From Pampus argenteus (Eukaryota; Chordata; Actinopteri; Scombriformes; Stromateidae), in the NCBI GenBank assembly GCA_036937835.1, contig CM072861.1:21876001-21940000 (forward strand): DNA of 64,000 nucleotides. The letters run 5' to 3'. Made by a program: the position numbers and the translations under genes. Shown here one piece after another: positions 32,149-44,600 of this stretch (position 1 is its first letter; every line of letters begins with the position of its first letter). The notes beneath the pieces were generated by a model. It ran no database searches. It was not told where the DNA came from and saw only the letters and a program-made list of their open reading frames with translations.

Positions 32149-34912
32149 ATGTCTAATCTCAGACAAGACAGTGACTTGGACACAGACCATGGGGTTGATT
32201 TCTCCCTGATGACCAATCGCTTGGACTCGTTTCGTGGCTCCGGTCTGGCCCAGCAGGTGTCAGCTGAAAGATTGGCCCGGGCCGGCTTCTACTTCACCGG
32301 CTGTGCCGACCGTGTCTGCTGTTTCAGCTGTAAGAAGACAGTGGAAAACTGGTGCAGGGGAGACACACCCGTAGAGAGACATAAAGAGGTATTCATAAAG
32401 TAAAATGCATGCGATAAACCTTGTTTGAGTTGTAATCCTTTTCCAAATAGCCACTTCTCATTTTCCCATGTGCTACAGGTTTCCCCGTCATGCAGGTTTC
32501 TCAGCTGCACCCACCGCAACTGCAACAGTTTTAACCAGAGTTTTGATACCACACTGACTAACGGTTCCACATACAATGAGGAAGCAGAAGACATGGAATA
32601 TCGTTTGAGAACAGGAGAGGTTGTTGATGAGTCCACCTACCCAATGGCCCCGCACATGAAGAGTGAGGAGGCCCGGCTTCAGACCTTCTCTTCATGGCCC
32701 TCTACTGCTCCTGTGAGACCCAGAGATCTAGCCCAAGCCGGCCTCTACTACTTAAGGGAGGGTGACCGGGTGCAATGTTTTTGCTGTGGTGGCATGCTGG
32801 GTGGTTGGGAAGCAGGGGACACTGCCTGGGGAGAACATGCCAAACATTTCCCCTACTGCTTTTTCATCCTTGGCCACGATGTGGGCAACATCCCATTCCA
32901 GGGGGGTACAGAGGAGGAAGAGTGTGGCAGAAGGCGAGGCGCAAACGTTCATATCCCTATGGAGAGTTTTGAAGAGAGGCTCGGTAGCTTTGCAGGTGTC
33001 CAACACCCTATTGACCATGAGAGGCTTGCCAGGGCTGGCTTCTACAGCATAGGTAGGGCATAGATTCCTGATTTGGGAAAAAAAAGATTGATTTAACATT
33101 TTAAAACTTAAGAGTGAATTAGATTTTCTCAGATATTCAATCATAGCTGTGCCATTGCAGGGACAGGAGACAAGGTGTTGTGTTTCCAATGTGGTGGAGG
33201 TTTGAAAGGCTGGCAGCCAGAGGAAGACCCGTGGGAAGAACATGCCAAACACTATCCTGGGTAAGAACAACCACAATTACACAAAGTTTTTTTTTTTTTT
33301 TCTTCTTACTATAGTATTTAAATGGGTTTTATTACAATTATAATACTTTTTTGTAAAACAGATGCAGCTTCCTGTTAGCGGAAAAAGGACAAGAATTTGT
33401 CAACAGCATCCAGCTACAGGACCCACGACGAAATGGAGCTGTAAGCATTCAGTGCATATACATACACCTAACTGAGTTGCTGTTGACTTTATCACGTAAT
33501 CTGATTCATGTAAATAAGAAACTGGATTTCCTTAACTAAGATTTTTTTTTAAAAACCTGTTGAACAAATTATTTCTTGTCTCTGTCATCATATTTCTTCT
33601 ATGTATAGAATATTTCTTTCTTCTATGTAAATAAAGTTTATTTGTATAGCACTTTTAATGTACAAAATCAAAAATTGCTTTACATCAATGAAAAAATATA
33701 CAGTTAAAGCAATATTAAAAACAGCATTAACAATGAACAGCACAGGGCTGACAAGTTAAAATGAGGACAGACACACAAACAAGTACAGAAAAAAATGGAG
33801 CTGGTATTTAAGCAGGCTAACCAAAAGCCTGTCTGAGTTAAAAATGTTTTCAACTGCTTAGTAAAAAAATGTCACAGGTGTCTATGAATTGCAAAAAAAC
33901 AAGCGGGTGGCATTCTATAAATTGGGTGCAACACGATCACCTCATGTTTTATAGCAGGTTTGAGGGATATTTAAACGTAGTCAATCTGATTAATATCTTC
34001 CAGACATTTGAAGGGTTGCTTAATAACTACTCATATGCATGAGTGTAAATTCAGAAGTTGATACTTCACCACTTTTAATGTTTGTTGTTTAGCTATGTGG
34101 AAACATTGGGAATCAATGATGGTGTTAGCTGCAGTGATGTCACTCTTGCTTTTGTTTTACTTGCATTGTTCTGAAAATAACCGTCACCATGTTTGTTTTC
34201 AGACTTATCATCAGAATGGATTTTCAGGAGATAGAAGTGGTAAACATTTTTATTTTTTGTGTTTTTTTATAACTGTATTTTATTAGACTCCCCTCTATAT
34301 GATCATTTAAATAAAATAATGAAATGTCTCCTGTACCTGAAGATGATTACATGATATACCTGTAAGAAATAAACGAGTAGTTGTGTACACTGATGTTTCC
34401 TCTTTGTGTTCAGAGGTGCTGCGGGCTGCCATGGCTCAGAAGGCCATAGGGTTGGGTCTAGAGCCCAGCATGGTAGAGAAGACCATCTTGGAGAGGATCA
34501 GCAGGACAGGCACAGGCTACTCCAGCCTGGAAGCACTTGTGGAGGATTGCATTAACAGCACACCAGAGAGTAATGCTTCCAAGACGGAAGAGCAAGGTAC
34601 TGTAGACTCCTGTATGCTAATCCAGATAAAGGCACAGATAAATACTGTATCCACTGTAGAGCAGTGATTTTAAATATAAGCAAACACATGTTGATGTTTT
34701 AGTACTTTTCTTTTCCAGATGAGGACCCACTGGAGAAACTACAGAAGCTGCAGAGGGAGAAACTGTGTAAAGTATGTATGGACAAAGATATTTGTATTGT
34801 CTTCATCCCATGTGGTCATCTGGTCACTTGCAAGGACTGTTCAGAGTCGCTCACCAAGTGTCCCATCTGCTGTGGAGCCATAACACAGAAGATCAAGACG
34901 TATAACACTTAA
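32149..34912 (+). CDS. xiap: X-linked inhibitor of apoptosis (XIAP), E3 ubiquitin ligase
   Basis: XIAP inhibits caspases 3, 7 and 9, ubiquitinates targets and acts in NOD2 signalling. Seven coding exons: 32149-32388, 32479-33052, 33161-33260, 33362-33440, 34203-34239, 34414-34596, 34719-34912. They join in phase to 468 aa (human 497). BIR1 is at about 20-90 (ligands CFSC, H, C). The linker TGEVVDESTYP keeps the VVD of the caspase-3/7-blocking segment. BIR2 is at about 146-213 (CFCCGG, HAKHFPYC) and BIR3 at about 247-313 (CFQCGG, HAKHYPGC). A UBA domain starts VLRAAMAQKAIGLGLEPSMV. The C-terminal C3HC4 RING runs CKVCMDKDICIVFIPCGHLV and on to CPICC. BIR3 keeps the zinc ligands and one Trp (GLKGWQPEED), but the positions of human W323 and H343 hold His and Asp. 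The three-BIR, UBA and RING layout separates it from cIAP1/2, which have a CARD, and from survivin. Confidence 0.96.
33615..33965. repeat. Fish dispersed repeat (SINE/LINE-tail-like) in xiap intron 5
   Basis: It begins with AATAAAGTTTATTTGTATAG and CACTTTTAATG...TTGCTTTACA, a word familiar from the ends of many fish retroposon-type repeats. It continues with CAAAAGCCTGTCTGAGTT and a CATTCTATAAATTGGG segment typical of the same repeats. Family and ends are uncertain. Confidence 0.55.
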
Positions 34913-35645
34913 AGAAATCACAGACTCTTGCCAAACTTTCAATGCTGCTTTCTCACTATCTTTTATAATATTGTATTTTATTATTGATTGTAGCTAAATA
35001 GCCTGTAATATATTTATGAAGGTTGTGTGTATATATGAGAATAAAATAATAATTCAATATTGCAAGACAGAAATGTTTTCACAATCACTGACACAAATAG
35101 TTGCTAATATTAAGAACAGATATTATAAATAGCTGATGTTGATTTTTCAGGCCAATAATGAGAACTGTAAATAAACACTACAGGACAGTGACCATTTTCT
35201 TGCCAGAGGTGCCTTTCTCTAGTTTTATGTACTTGCTCTTTTATTTTTAAAAGTTGACTTGAACTCAACATGGGATGTAATATGTATTACATACACTATG
35301 ATTGGTTTTGCTCATTTTTTTTTGTCTGGTGTACTTAATGTTTTAGACTGTTTTATTTTTCTGAATGTGTGCTGCTCTGTAGATATTTTAAATATATGAA
35401 AGTAAATCTATAAGACTAACATTTGACAGAATCACCTAATTTAAGGTCTACAATTAATCAGTTTGGTGTGAAATTATTTTTTCCATTCCATAATGTAATA
35501 AATAAATTTTACTAAATGGACTTTGGATGTTTTTCTTTGATTACTATTACTTTTTGCATTTTTTTTAAAACTACAACTGATTGCATTTGGTCCACTTAGG
35601 ATTGGTTTGTATAACTTTGTAAAATAAAAAGTACATCTGATATAA
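34913..35645 (+). other. xiap: xiap 3' UTR with alternative poly(A) signals
   Basis: AATAAA occurs at 35040-35045 (short form) and 35623-35628 (long form), with others between, in very AT-rich sequence after the stop. Confidence 0.6.
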
Positions 35646-35649
35646 TTTA

Positions 35650-36240
35650 ATCAGCTCGAAACACCTTTTCTCAGTTGAGGTTCGATGTGATTTGTGCAAA
35701 GACCACCTGTAGATTATCTTTCAAAAAGAATCAGAGAAAAGAAACAGTGTTTAGATTTTAGTAATTACAACAATATATATTTATGTAAGCTGTTTGCAGG
35801 CAACATCTACATGAATTATCTGTGTATTTTACTGTAAATAGTGCAACGATATATAAATGAGTAGATGTTCGGGCGTCCAGTGTCATCTTTTCAAAAACAC
35901 TACGGTACAGCCATGCTTTAAACTGGATTTGTGACATATATATATACATATATATAGATATAGGTGTCACAAAGGTGATTTAAATTAACTAATTTTAGTA
36001 ACTGGTTATATCTCTAATGATCTCCATGTGCTTGTCTTATTCAAGACTAATGGTAATGAGACATTTAAGTCAGTATTTAACATCAAGACCTTTATAAAGA
36101 ACCACAGCTGAGATGCTGTCTAGCTTCATAAACTATAACAAAGGTATTTGGTATTCCGAATAATCAAAGTTTATCATTTTGTTTCTCCTGTTGTTTCCTC
36201 AGTCGGCACAGAAGCAGCATCTTAAGCTGTAGTACTCATC
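35650..36240. other. Intergenic gap xiap-stag2
   Basis: About 0.6 kb, AT-rich, with short TA tracts near 35935. No exon seen. It ends in the CTCF-like pair ahead of stag2. Confidence 0.6.
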
Positions 36241-36242
36241 AG

Positions 36243-36308
36243 TTGCCACCAGGTGTCAGAGCCTCAGCTGTGTGTCTAACACTGGCATTGTGGCCGCTAG
36301 GTGGTAGC
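36243..36308 (+). promoter_or_regulatory. Tandem CTCF-like motifs upstream of stag2
   Basis: TTGCCACCAGGTGTCA (36243-36258) and TGGCCGCTAGGTGGTAGC (36291-36308) both follow the CTCF core CC-N-C-Y-AGGTG. They are in the same orientation, 48 bp apart. Judged by eye, not by matrix. Confidence 0.45.
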
Positions 36309-36309
36309 T

Positions 36310-36505
36310 CTGCACCAGGATTTCCTCCTCCCAGGTCGTCGAAACAACAAACCGAACTACGGAGCAAGCGGGGTGAGAGAACGTCCGAAACCGCCTCTGA
36401 CCGCGACTTTTAAACTCTTTTTACAGCATTGTAGTGGGATTCAGACGGAGGCTGAATAAGAATAGTAAAAGTTACGGTTCTGCCGGGACTACATTTCTCA
36501 ACAAG
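36310..36505 (+). promoter_or_regulatory. stag2: stag2 promoter and noncoding first exon
   Basis: CpG density rises sharply from about 36330. A noncoding exon ends at 36505 with ACAAG|gtaagt. The next exon opens at 38544 (tattctag acceptor) and holds the start codon at 38628. CpG-rich sequence continues into intron 1 to about 37400, including a GGCGG-rich block near 37340-37390 that could be a second start region. Confidence 0.7.
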
Positions 36506-38627
36506 GTAAGTTAGCTGTAAAATGGCGGAGAGCTATCTGGAAGTTAGTTGATTTGTATTTTGCTAGCTGTGTCGCTAGCCAGGCTAGCTCCAGATGAGCG
36601 CAGAGCGCGGATGTCTGCCTGAACCAAGTCGCGTCGCTAGCTCGCGGTTCATGGCTACTTCGGTAGTTAGCACGCTAACTGACTGGATTTTTGGCACAAT
36701 AGCGCAAAATATCTAGTTCGTAATCGAAATAATCGCTTTATTGTTTCAAGCGACTTAGTTGCACTTTATATATTTGTAAACAAAGTGTTTGTTGCTTATG
36801 CAATACGGCACTGAAACTCCCGAGGCAAGATGGAGGACGCAAGGACGTGATGTTTTTTTTAGGTAACGTTAGCAGTAGCTCTTAGCATAGCTAATCGGTG
36901 GGAGTTATTCTCAGCTCGTTTATTGTAGCATATCTTTTATGGTTATTTGCTTTGTCTTTAGATGAGCACTGGACACGACTGGGGTGTAAATAGAAGCTAG
37001 TTATTGTGATTGGAAATAGTAGGTGACTAGCGTTATTGTGTATTAGCAGGCTAATGTTAGCTTGTGCTAGTACAGTAGAGCTTGCGTTGTTTTGTTATTA
37101 TGGTCCAACTACGATAGCGTTAGTAAACGCTGGCATGTCCCATATATCTAACGGTAATGTATTATACAGGCCCGTCGTCCTTGTTGTATGGTAAATAGTT
37201 GTGCTTTTGCACCGGGGAGCGTATGCTTACTTTATCAAATATCAACTAGCTGACGCTGAGGGGAAAAAGAAGCCGAAATCCTCGGTTGCTTAGCTAGTGG
37301 CGCTAGCACCAGCAGCGCACCGGTGTCAATTTTGACAGGAGCCGGCGGAGAGCGTAGCCGTGTCGGCGGCGGTGTGGGGAACAGAGCCGGTAGTTTGTGG
37401 CTTTAGTTGACATGCAGGAATCCACATTATTGGGGTTTTACTACTTTGTTCTGTGTTAAATCGTCTGGTCTGGCTTTAGCAGTAACAAGTTTATGAGATA
37501 CACTGACCGATTTGGCGCCACTTTTTTCAGTCAACACCCCTAGAATCTCGCCGTCTTGTCATGTAGTTTACTCTCACTATCAAGGAAATAAACACGCTTA
37601 CGAGCTCCTAAATTAATACATATCACAGTTAGTTTTAAACTCTCTTACAACCTCATCCATAATATTGATGTTGCATGGGGTTTTTACGATGACTGAGTGT
37701 TTTGATTGTGTGGAGAATTTTTCGTCTATTATTCCCATATTCATTAAAAATGGATTGATAAGAGCCCTTATTTGGTATATTTGCATATATATTATAGACG
37801 AGAGGATCCAGTGACTAACGTTACATTGGATTTATGGCAGACAATTTGACTTAAAGTCTACTGAATAGTCATAAATGCTATTGTACTTTTTAGGGTGACA
37901 CAGTTGTGTGTCATCACTGCGTGTAGATGTACCTAAAGACGCACCCAGAGCGGGTACATGATGGGTGGAGTTTATGTTTGCCCTGAGTTATACCCTGAGT
38001 TGTTTTAATCACTTCTCAGACTGCTTCCACATTATCCTATCAATGAATTACGTGCAAAGTAGGGATGTGAATTTCAAAAGTTTTCCCTTTTGATGTATGT
38101 GCCACTAATTTACACATCACAACCATGCAATAGTTTCTCTGTGGCCTGCAGTATCTTGTTGATGTTGATACTGTCTTTTGATTGGTTGAGCTGTGTATGG
38201 GGCGGATAGGGCAGTGCCATATTTGGCCATTGAGGAAGACACTCCAATCTGCCCTGCATGACGTTGTCTGTAAAAAAAAAGGGGAGCAAAGAAAGAGAGG
38301 GAGCCAATAGGTAGAGGCTGAGCGCTACAGGAGCATTGGTGTACGCCCCCTGTTACCATGTGAAGCCTTTTTTTTTCTCTCTGAATGGCATCAAAGAAAC
38401 ATTTGCTCACTACAGAGGATGTGCTTTCTGCAAACATACACAGCAGATGCTTGCTTTTGTAGCATTTCTTGTTTCTGCTGTGCTGAAATGTGTGAGAAAT
38501 CTCCAATGTCAAGCTCTCTGAAATTACTGTTTCACTATTCTAGGTCACATGCAACCTCGTCTGTCTTGTATTTTCTGAGGATCTCAAGCCAGTCATAAGT
38601 TGAAGTTATCCAGAAGATGTTGCAGAA

Positions 38628-41600
38628 ATGATAGCAGCACCAGAAATACCATCAGAGTTCTCCTTTACTCAGTAAGTGTATGCTCCCATTTTTTTAAAAT
38701 TACTGCTCAGGTCCAGGTTGATATGAAATTATAATTCTGATATCTGCTTTTATCTATCAGGGACACAGACACCCGATTCTCTTCAGACACAGACTTCTCC
38801 GAGGATCTCGATGGAAGGAGTGCAACCTCAGCTAAAGGAAAGGTATAGAAAGCACAATTAACTCTGGCTCGTGTCAGGACATCCTGTGTGAATGAGATGT
38901 ATATAAAATTTGCTTTGTCTTCTATTAATGTCTGCTCTGATTCCTCATGTCTTCTATTCTGTTCCAGGGGAAGAAGGGGAAGAAGGCAGCAGGGGAGAAA
39001 GGCAAAGGAGGGAAGGGAGCAGGCCGGATAAATGGCCACCACCAGGAGAATGGCATGGAAAACATGATGCTGTTTGAGGTGGTGAAGCTGGGCAGGAGTG
39101 CAATGCAGGTATGAATGGCAATTTATTATAGCTTTCCACATTGCAAACATGCCTTTCACTCACATAAGAAACAAATAGTCTGCCGTCTTTATTCATTTTT
39201 TATTTTTTAAATGTGTCTATCCTTATATTCATGCAGTCTGTCGTTGATGACTGGATTGAGTCATACAAACATGACAGAGATGTTGCGCTACTAGATCTCA
39301 TCAACTTCTTCATCCAGTGCTCAGGATGTAAAGGTATGCGTGTCTGCATGATTAGCCCTTTTTAAACATATTGGGGAAATGTTACTGAACCACTCAAACA
39401 TATTTTGTATTCTCTTTTTCCATGTGTGCATGGCATTCTAGTAAATTGTCTTCTGTCTATCTAACTTCTTTGTGTTTATCAGGTGTGGTCAGTGGAGAAA
39501 TGTTCCGCAACATGCAGAACTCTGAGATCATCCGACGAATGACAGAGGAATTTGATGAGGTAACTCTTATTTTTCACCCCAGTACGATCACGATCATATT
39601 CTTAAGTGTTATTTTAGATTGAATAAAAAGTGGGAATTTCTTTGATTTGCCAAGGACCAAATGACTCTTGGAGAACACATTTCATAATTGCTTATGCTGG
39701 TGTCCTTTCCTCTGTGGTCTCTATAGGACAGTGGCGACTACCCTCTAACTATAGCAGGGCCCCAGTGGAAGAAGTTCAAATCAAGCTTTTGTGAATTCAT
39801 TTCGGTGCTAGTGCGCCAGTGTCAATACAGTATCATCTATGATGAGTACATGATGGACACAGTCATCTCCCTTCTCACCGGACTATCGGACTCCCAAGTC
39901 CGAGCCTTCAGACACACCTCAACACTGGCAGGTAAGATGTGTTTGTATGGATGTGTGTGTGTGACGTACCTTTTTAATATCTGTAAAAACGCAATAGTTG
40001 TTGTCACTTGTCTTGTGACGCATCTTTTAAAATCTCCTGTTCTTATAACCTGAGTGAAGATTATTGAGTAGGATTGAAATTGAACTGCAAACATCTCCGA
40101 ATGAAGGTTTCAGTCTATTCTTTACTTATAAGGCCACAGAAGAAAAAAAAAGTTTTAATTAGTTTGTGTAAAAATGCAAATAGTCTGACTCTAATGTAAT
40201 GAGTCTGCGGTCGGTTCAGCTATATCAGTATAGCTTAAAGTAGCAGTGTAATGTGTGTACAGTTTAGTGTGGTGCAGTTGGGTTACCTAGAGACTACATT
40301 TTATTCAGGGACTTGTTTATCTAACACATCGTTAACTCTATAGACAAACCCAATGTTGCAAGTCAGGTAAAAAATATACGCAGGCAGTGTATATTGCATT
40401 AAGGAGTTAACTGTTACCTCTTGTTTTTACAGCAATGAAGCTGATGACAGCCCTGGTGAATGTAGCTCTAAACTTAAGCATCAACATGGACAACACCCAG
40501 CGCCAGTATGAGGCAGAGAGGAATAAAATTGTGGCTAAAAGGGCCAATGACAGGCTGGAGCTGCTCTTACAGAAACGCAAAGAGGTAAGCGTGCTCTCAT
40601 GGCGTGTTGTGGGTGACAAAATGGGTTCACATAAGAATCGCGATTCCTATCTTCCACGATTCAGAGTCGCTTCACAGATTTGTCGATGTGTTGATGTAAC
40701 TTACCCGGGTGTTGTACGGTGCGAGTTGATTTGTAGTTCATCTTCAAAACATCAATCAGTTGGACGCATTTTGAATAAGTAGCTTTGCAATGTTTGTGAA
40801 TACTTGATACCCAGAGCAGAAAAACACTCTGGTACAAGCGTTGCAGCTGAGAGGCTGCTGTCGTCTGTTGGAGATGGAAGTTAATAAAACAGCAGAGTGC
40901 TCTCTGCTTTTTTCTCTCTCTCTGCTCACGCTCACACACACACTCCAACTTTTGTTTTTTACAAGAAACATTTGACCAGTTGTCAGTAAATGGAAGAAGA
41001 CTAGCTGTGTTGTCTCTCACACTGTTTTTTTCCCCTGTTAGTCAGTAAGCTTCACCAAGACCAGTTAGCTTAACTGCCACGTATGTTTCATATTGCAGTT
41101 GAGTAGACTAAGGACATAAGTGAATGAGCCTGAAACTGCTGCCAACCTTTTTTTTTTCAGTCGAGAGTTGGTTTTGAATCGAATCGATTGAGTCAAATCG
41201 TGACACCAAGAATGAAAATTGACTCATGACATTTCCAAAGATAGCCACCACTAACAGCCTTTGTTTGAAGCACCTACCTTTCTCATCTTGTCACAAACAC
41301 TTTGGATGATTGAAGTTGTAAATAGATTGTATTGATACCTGCCAAATGCTGGTTATTTTAATCAGGTTTCAATAGCGGTGTGGCAAACTCCAAACTAGGT
41401 AAAAGTTTTGCCAAGTCAACAGACTCTCAAAGCAATAAGTATGTAGTGCCCTCTGTTTAAATAATATGCTCTTTTTGTTTTGTTTTCTTCTCACAATAAT
41501 TGGTAATAATAACACCTACTATATTACTGGCAAACGGATACTAAAAGAGGTTTTTCATGTTGTTCGTGTAGCAAAACACTATTGTATTTGGCAATTAACC

Positions 41601-44600
41601 AGTATTTTACAAAGAAACAATCACACCTCTGTAGGTGGTGGACCTGCAGTGACTGTGTTAGTGCTGAGTTTTATTCAGCTAGCATTGTCAGTTTATTAGG
41701 TTATATAACAGCAGGTCCCACCGGGCATCCATCTGTTACCTCGCTGTGCAGCCACACCACAGCATGGTGGCATAGTTGGCTGTCACATATGTCTTATTTT
41801 GTTAACAATACCTCCTGCCCACCTCCTTACTGTAGCATTCTGGTCAGTTATATTTTTATTTATTTCACCAAATAAATATACTTATGCATGTTCTGCTCTT
41901 CATTTTCAGCTCCAAGAAAATCAGGATGAGATTGAAAACATGATGAACGCAATATTCAAAGGAGTATTTGTTCACCGATACCGGTATGACAACATCTTTC
42001 AATTTGGAAATAATAGGCTTGATTGTGCCACGTAATGTTGACATTGCTATTAAAAAAAAAACAAACGCTCCTATTGTTGTATTCTGTTTAACCAAATAAA
42101 ACCTGACTGTTTTAACAGTGATTCGATAGCAGAAATCAGGGCCATCTGTATAGAAGAGATTGGTGTGTGGATGAAACTCTATAGCGATGCCTTCCTCAAC
42201 GACAGCTATCTGAAGTATGTGGGATGGACGATGCATGATAAGGTGAGTTGTTTAGCTCTTTGTTGTTTAAAATCCCTACACATCCATAGTTCACCAGCAG
42301 TATTTTGTCATTTGTATCTGTCTTAATTGTGCACAGGCTTTGTTTTTATTGTCAGCTGCCCAATCACACTCTAATTACTTTTGTTGTACCTGTCAGTGGA
42401 GAACAATGTAAACATTTACTCCCTTTTTCTTTATTATATAAAATCTGGTGATTCAACATAATTCCCAGCGTAACTCAACACAACATCAATCTGATCAGAG
42501 CTCTAATCAGCCAGTGTAAATAAAAACACTTTGTGTGGGTGTGCAGGGTTTTTAAAGGCACAATCAATTTTAGCCTCGAAAAATTCAGACTATATGATTG
42601 ACACATGCTGTCAGTCCAGCATTGATTAAAATAACAGGAGCAATAAAAACTAGCGGTTATATTTATAGATGTCCTCTGATGCTGTTAATTATTATTATTA
42701 TTATTTTAATTTTTCATCATGTTTAATTTAAATGGACAAAAAAATAACTGATTGCTACTGATTACTTCAATTGCATATTTGTTAAGTTACTGCTTTCTAA
42801 TCTATTTCAGCAAGGCGAGGTACGTCTGAAGTGTCTGACAGCTCTGCAGGGTCTCTACTATAACAGAGAACTCAATGCACGACTGGAACTCTTCACCAGT
42901 CGCTTCAAGGTGAGCACCACCTGCTGGACAACTTAAACACAACATCTCCAACTTTATTGTTTCTCTTTTTTTTTGTACAACCACAAATGTAAGGCTCATG
43001 CTGTGTGGATGTATTTGGACTGAGTTGACAGAATTTGTCTTTCTTTAGGACCGGATTGTCTCCATGACTCTCGATAAAGAGTATGACGTTGCAGTACAAG
43101 CAATTAAATTACTCACTCTAGTCTTGAAGTAAGTGGCTGTGTTCTTGATGGTAGCTGGTTAGTACTGTTGTTGTCCCAACGTCCATGTGGTTTACCAAAT
43201 ATCTGTGGGACATAATTTGTTCTTGTACTCGACGCACTTTCTCTTTGTTTGTCTTGTCTCTGCAGTAGTACAGATGAGGTATTGACCCCTGAGGACTGTG
43301 AGAGTGTCTATCACTTGGTCTACTCGGCACACAGGCCTGTCGCCATCGCAGCTGGAGAATTTCTCTTCAAGAAGTATGTCAGACATTAATTGAATTTATC
43401 AGTGAATCATAAAATTAATGTGAATCAGGTTAGGGAAGGAGGAGACGGAGAACAGGGATTTGCCACAGTGACAACATCATTTAGAAAGGAGAAAGTGAGC
43501 ATTTAAGATTGTCGATATGAGACCTCACATTGTTGAAATGAGCACATTCAGCATTTGCTTTCAGCCTCGCTGTAATTTCCTCACATTCACTGTTTGAAGC
43601 TCGGAGGTCGAGATTATAAAGTTGCTCAGTGATCGGTCTCTGTTGGACGTTGAATTTTAAGAGTCAGTTCTCAGCCTAGCCTATGATTATTATTTTTTTT
43701 ATTTTGTGGGCCCCTTGCTGCTTCTTAGAAATGTAGTTGGAGGATTATGTGAGGTTGCTTACTAATGATTAATATTTCTAAAGATTGTTCAGCCAGCGGG
43801 AACCAGAGGAGGAAGGTGCCCCCAAGAGGAGAGGCAGACAAAGCCCCAACGCCAACCTCATTAAGACCACTGTCTTCTTCTTCCTGGAGAGTGAGGTATG
43901 TATTCATTACCTTTTTTTTCCACATACACAGGCCATAACTTCTCTCTTCATTAGCTGTACGTCCATCACCGGCAATAAAATCGTCCATCCTTCATTTGCG
44001 TGAACATCTCTCTTCTTTAGCTCCACGAGCATGCAGCCTACCTCGTGGACTCTCTCTGGGAATGCGGTGCAGAGCTACTGAAGGACTGGGAGTGTATGAT
44101 CAGCTTACTGCTAGACGACCCATTACCAGGAGAGGAAGGTATGGTACTGACTTCTGTACAGCCTGCATTGCTGACATGTACTTTGGAGACTAGGTGTGAT
44201 ATAAGATGTACTCTGATTGTTGTTTTGTGTTTCATGCAGCTCTTACAGACAGACAAGAGACCGCCTTGATTGAAATCATGCTGTGCACTGTACGCCAGGC
44301 TGCTGAATGCCACCCACCTGTTGGAAGAGGGACAGGGAAGAGGGTAAGAGTGGCTAAATACACAAATGATAATTTAGTTTTTCCTCTGACCTGGACCTTA
44401 CTGTCGTCTTGGTATTGCCATGATGACACCTGTTGAAAATTGATCATTTATTTAACTTCAGAGCTGATTACTGCAAGCTCCAGCAGGTCGTTCTAACTTA
44501 AGACTTATTATGAACGCTGGCTGTTCTTGTTGGTTGAATTTGTGTTTAATATTTTTTTAACATATATTACATGGTGATATCGGTGAATGCGCTGCAATGG

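Noticed and set aside
32752..33276. Long minus-strand open frame opposite xiap exons
   Set aside because: Complement of the BIR-coding exons. No homology and it crosses an intron.
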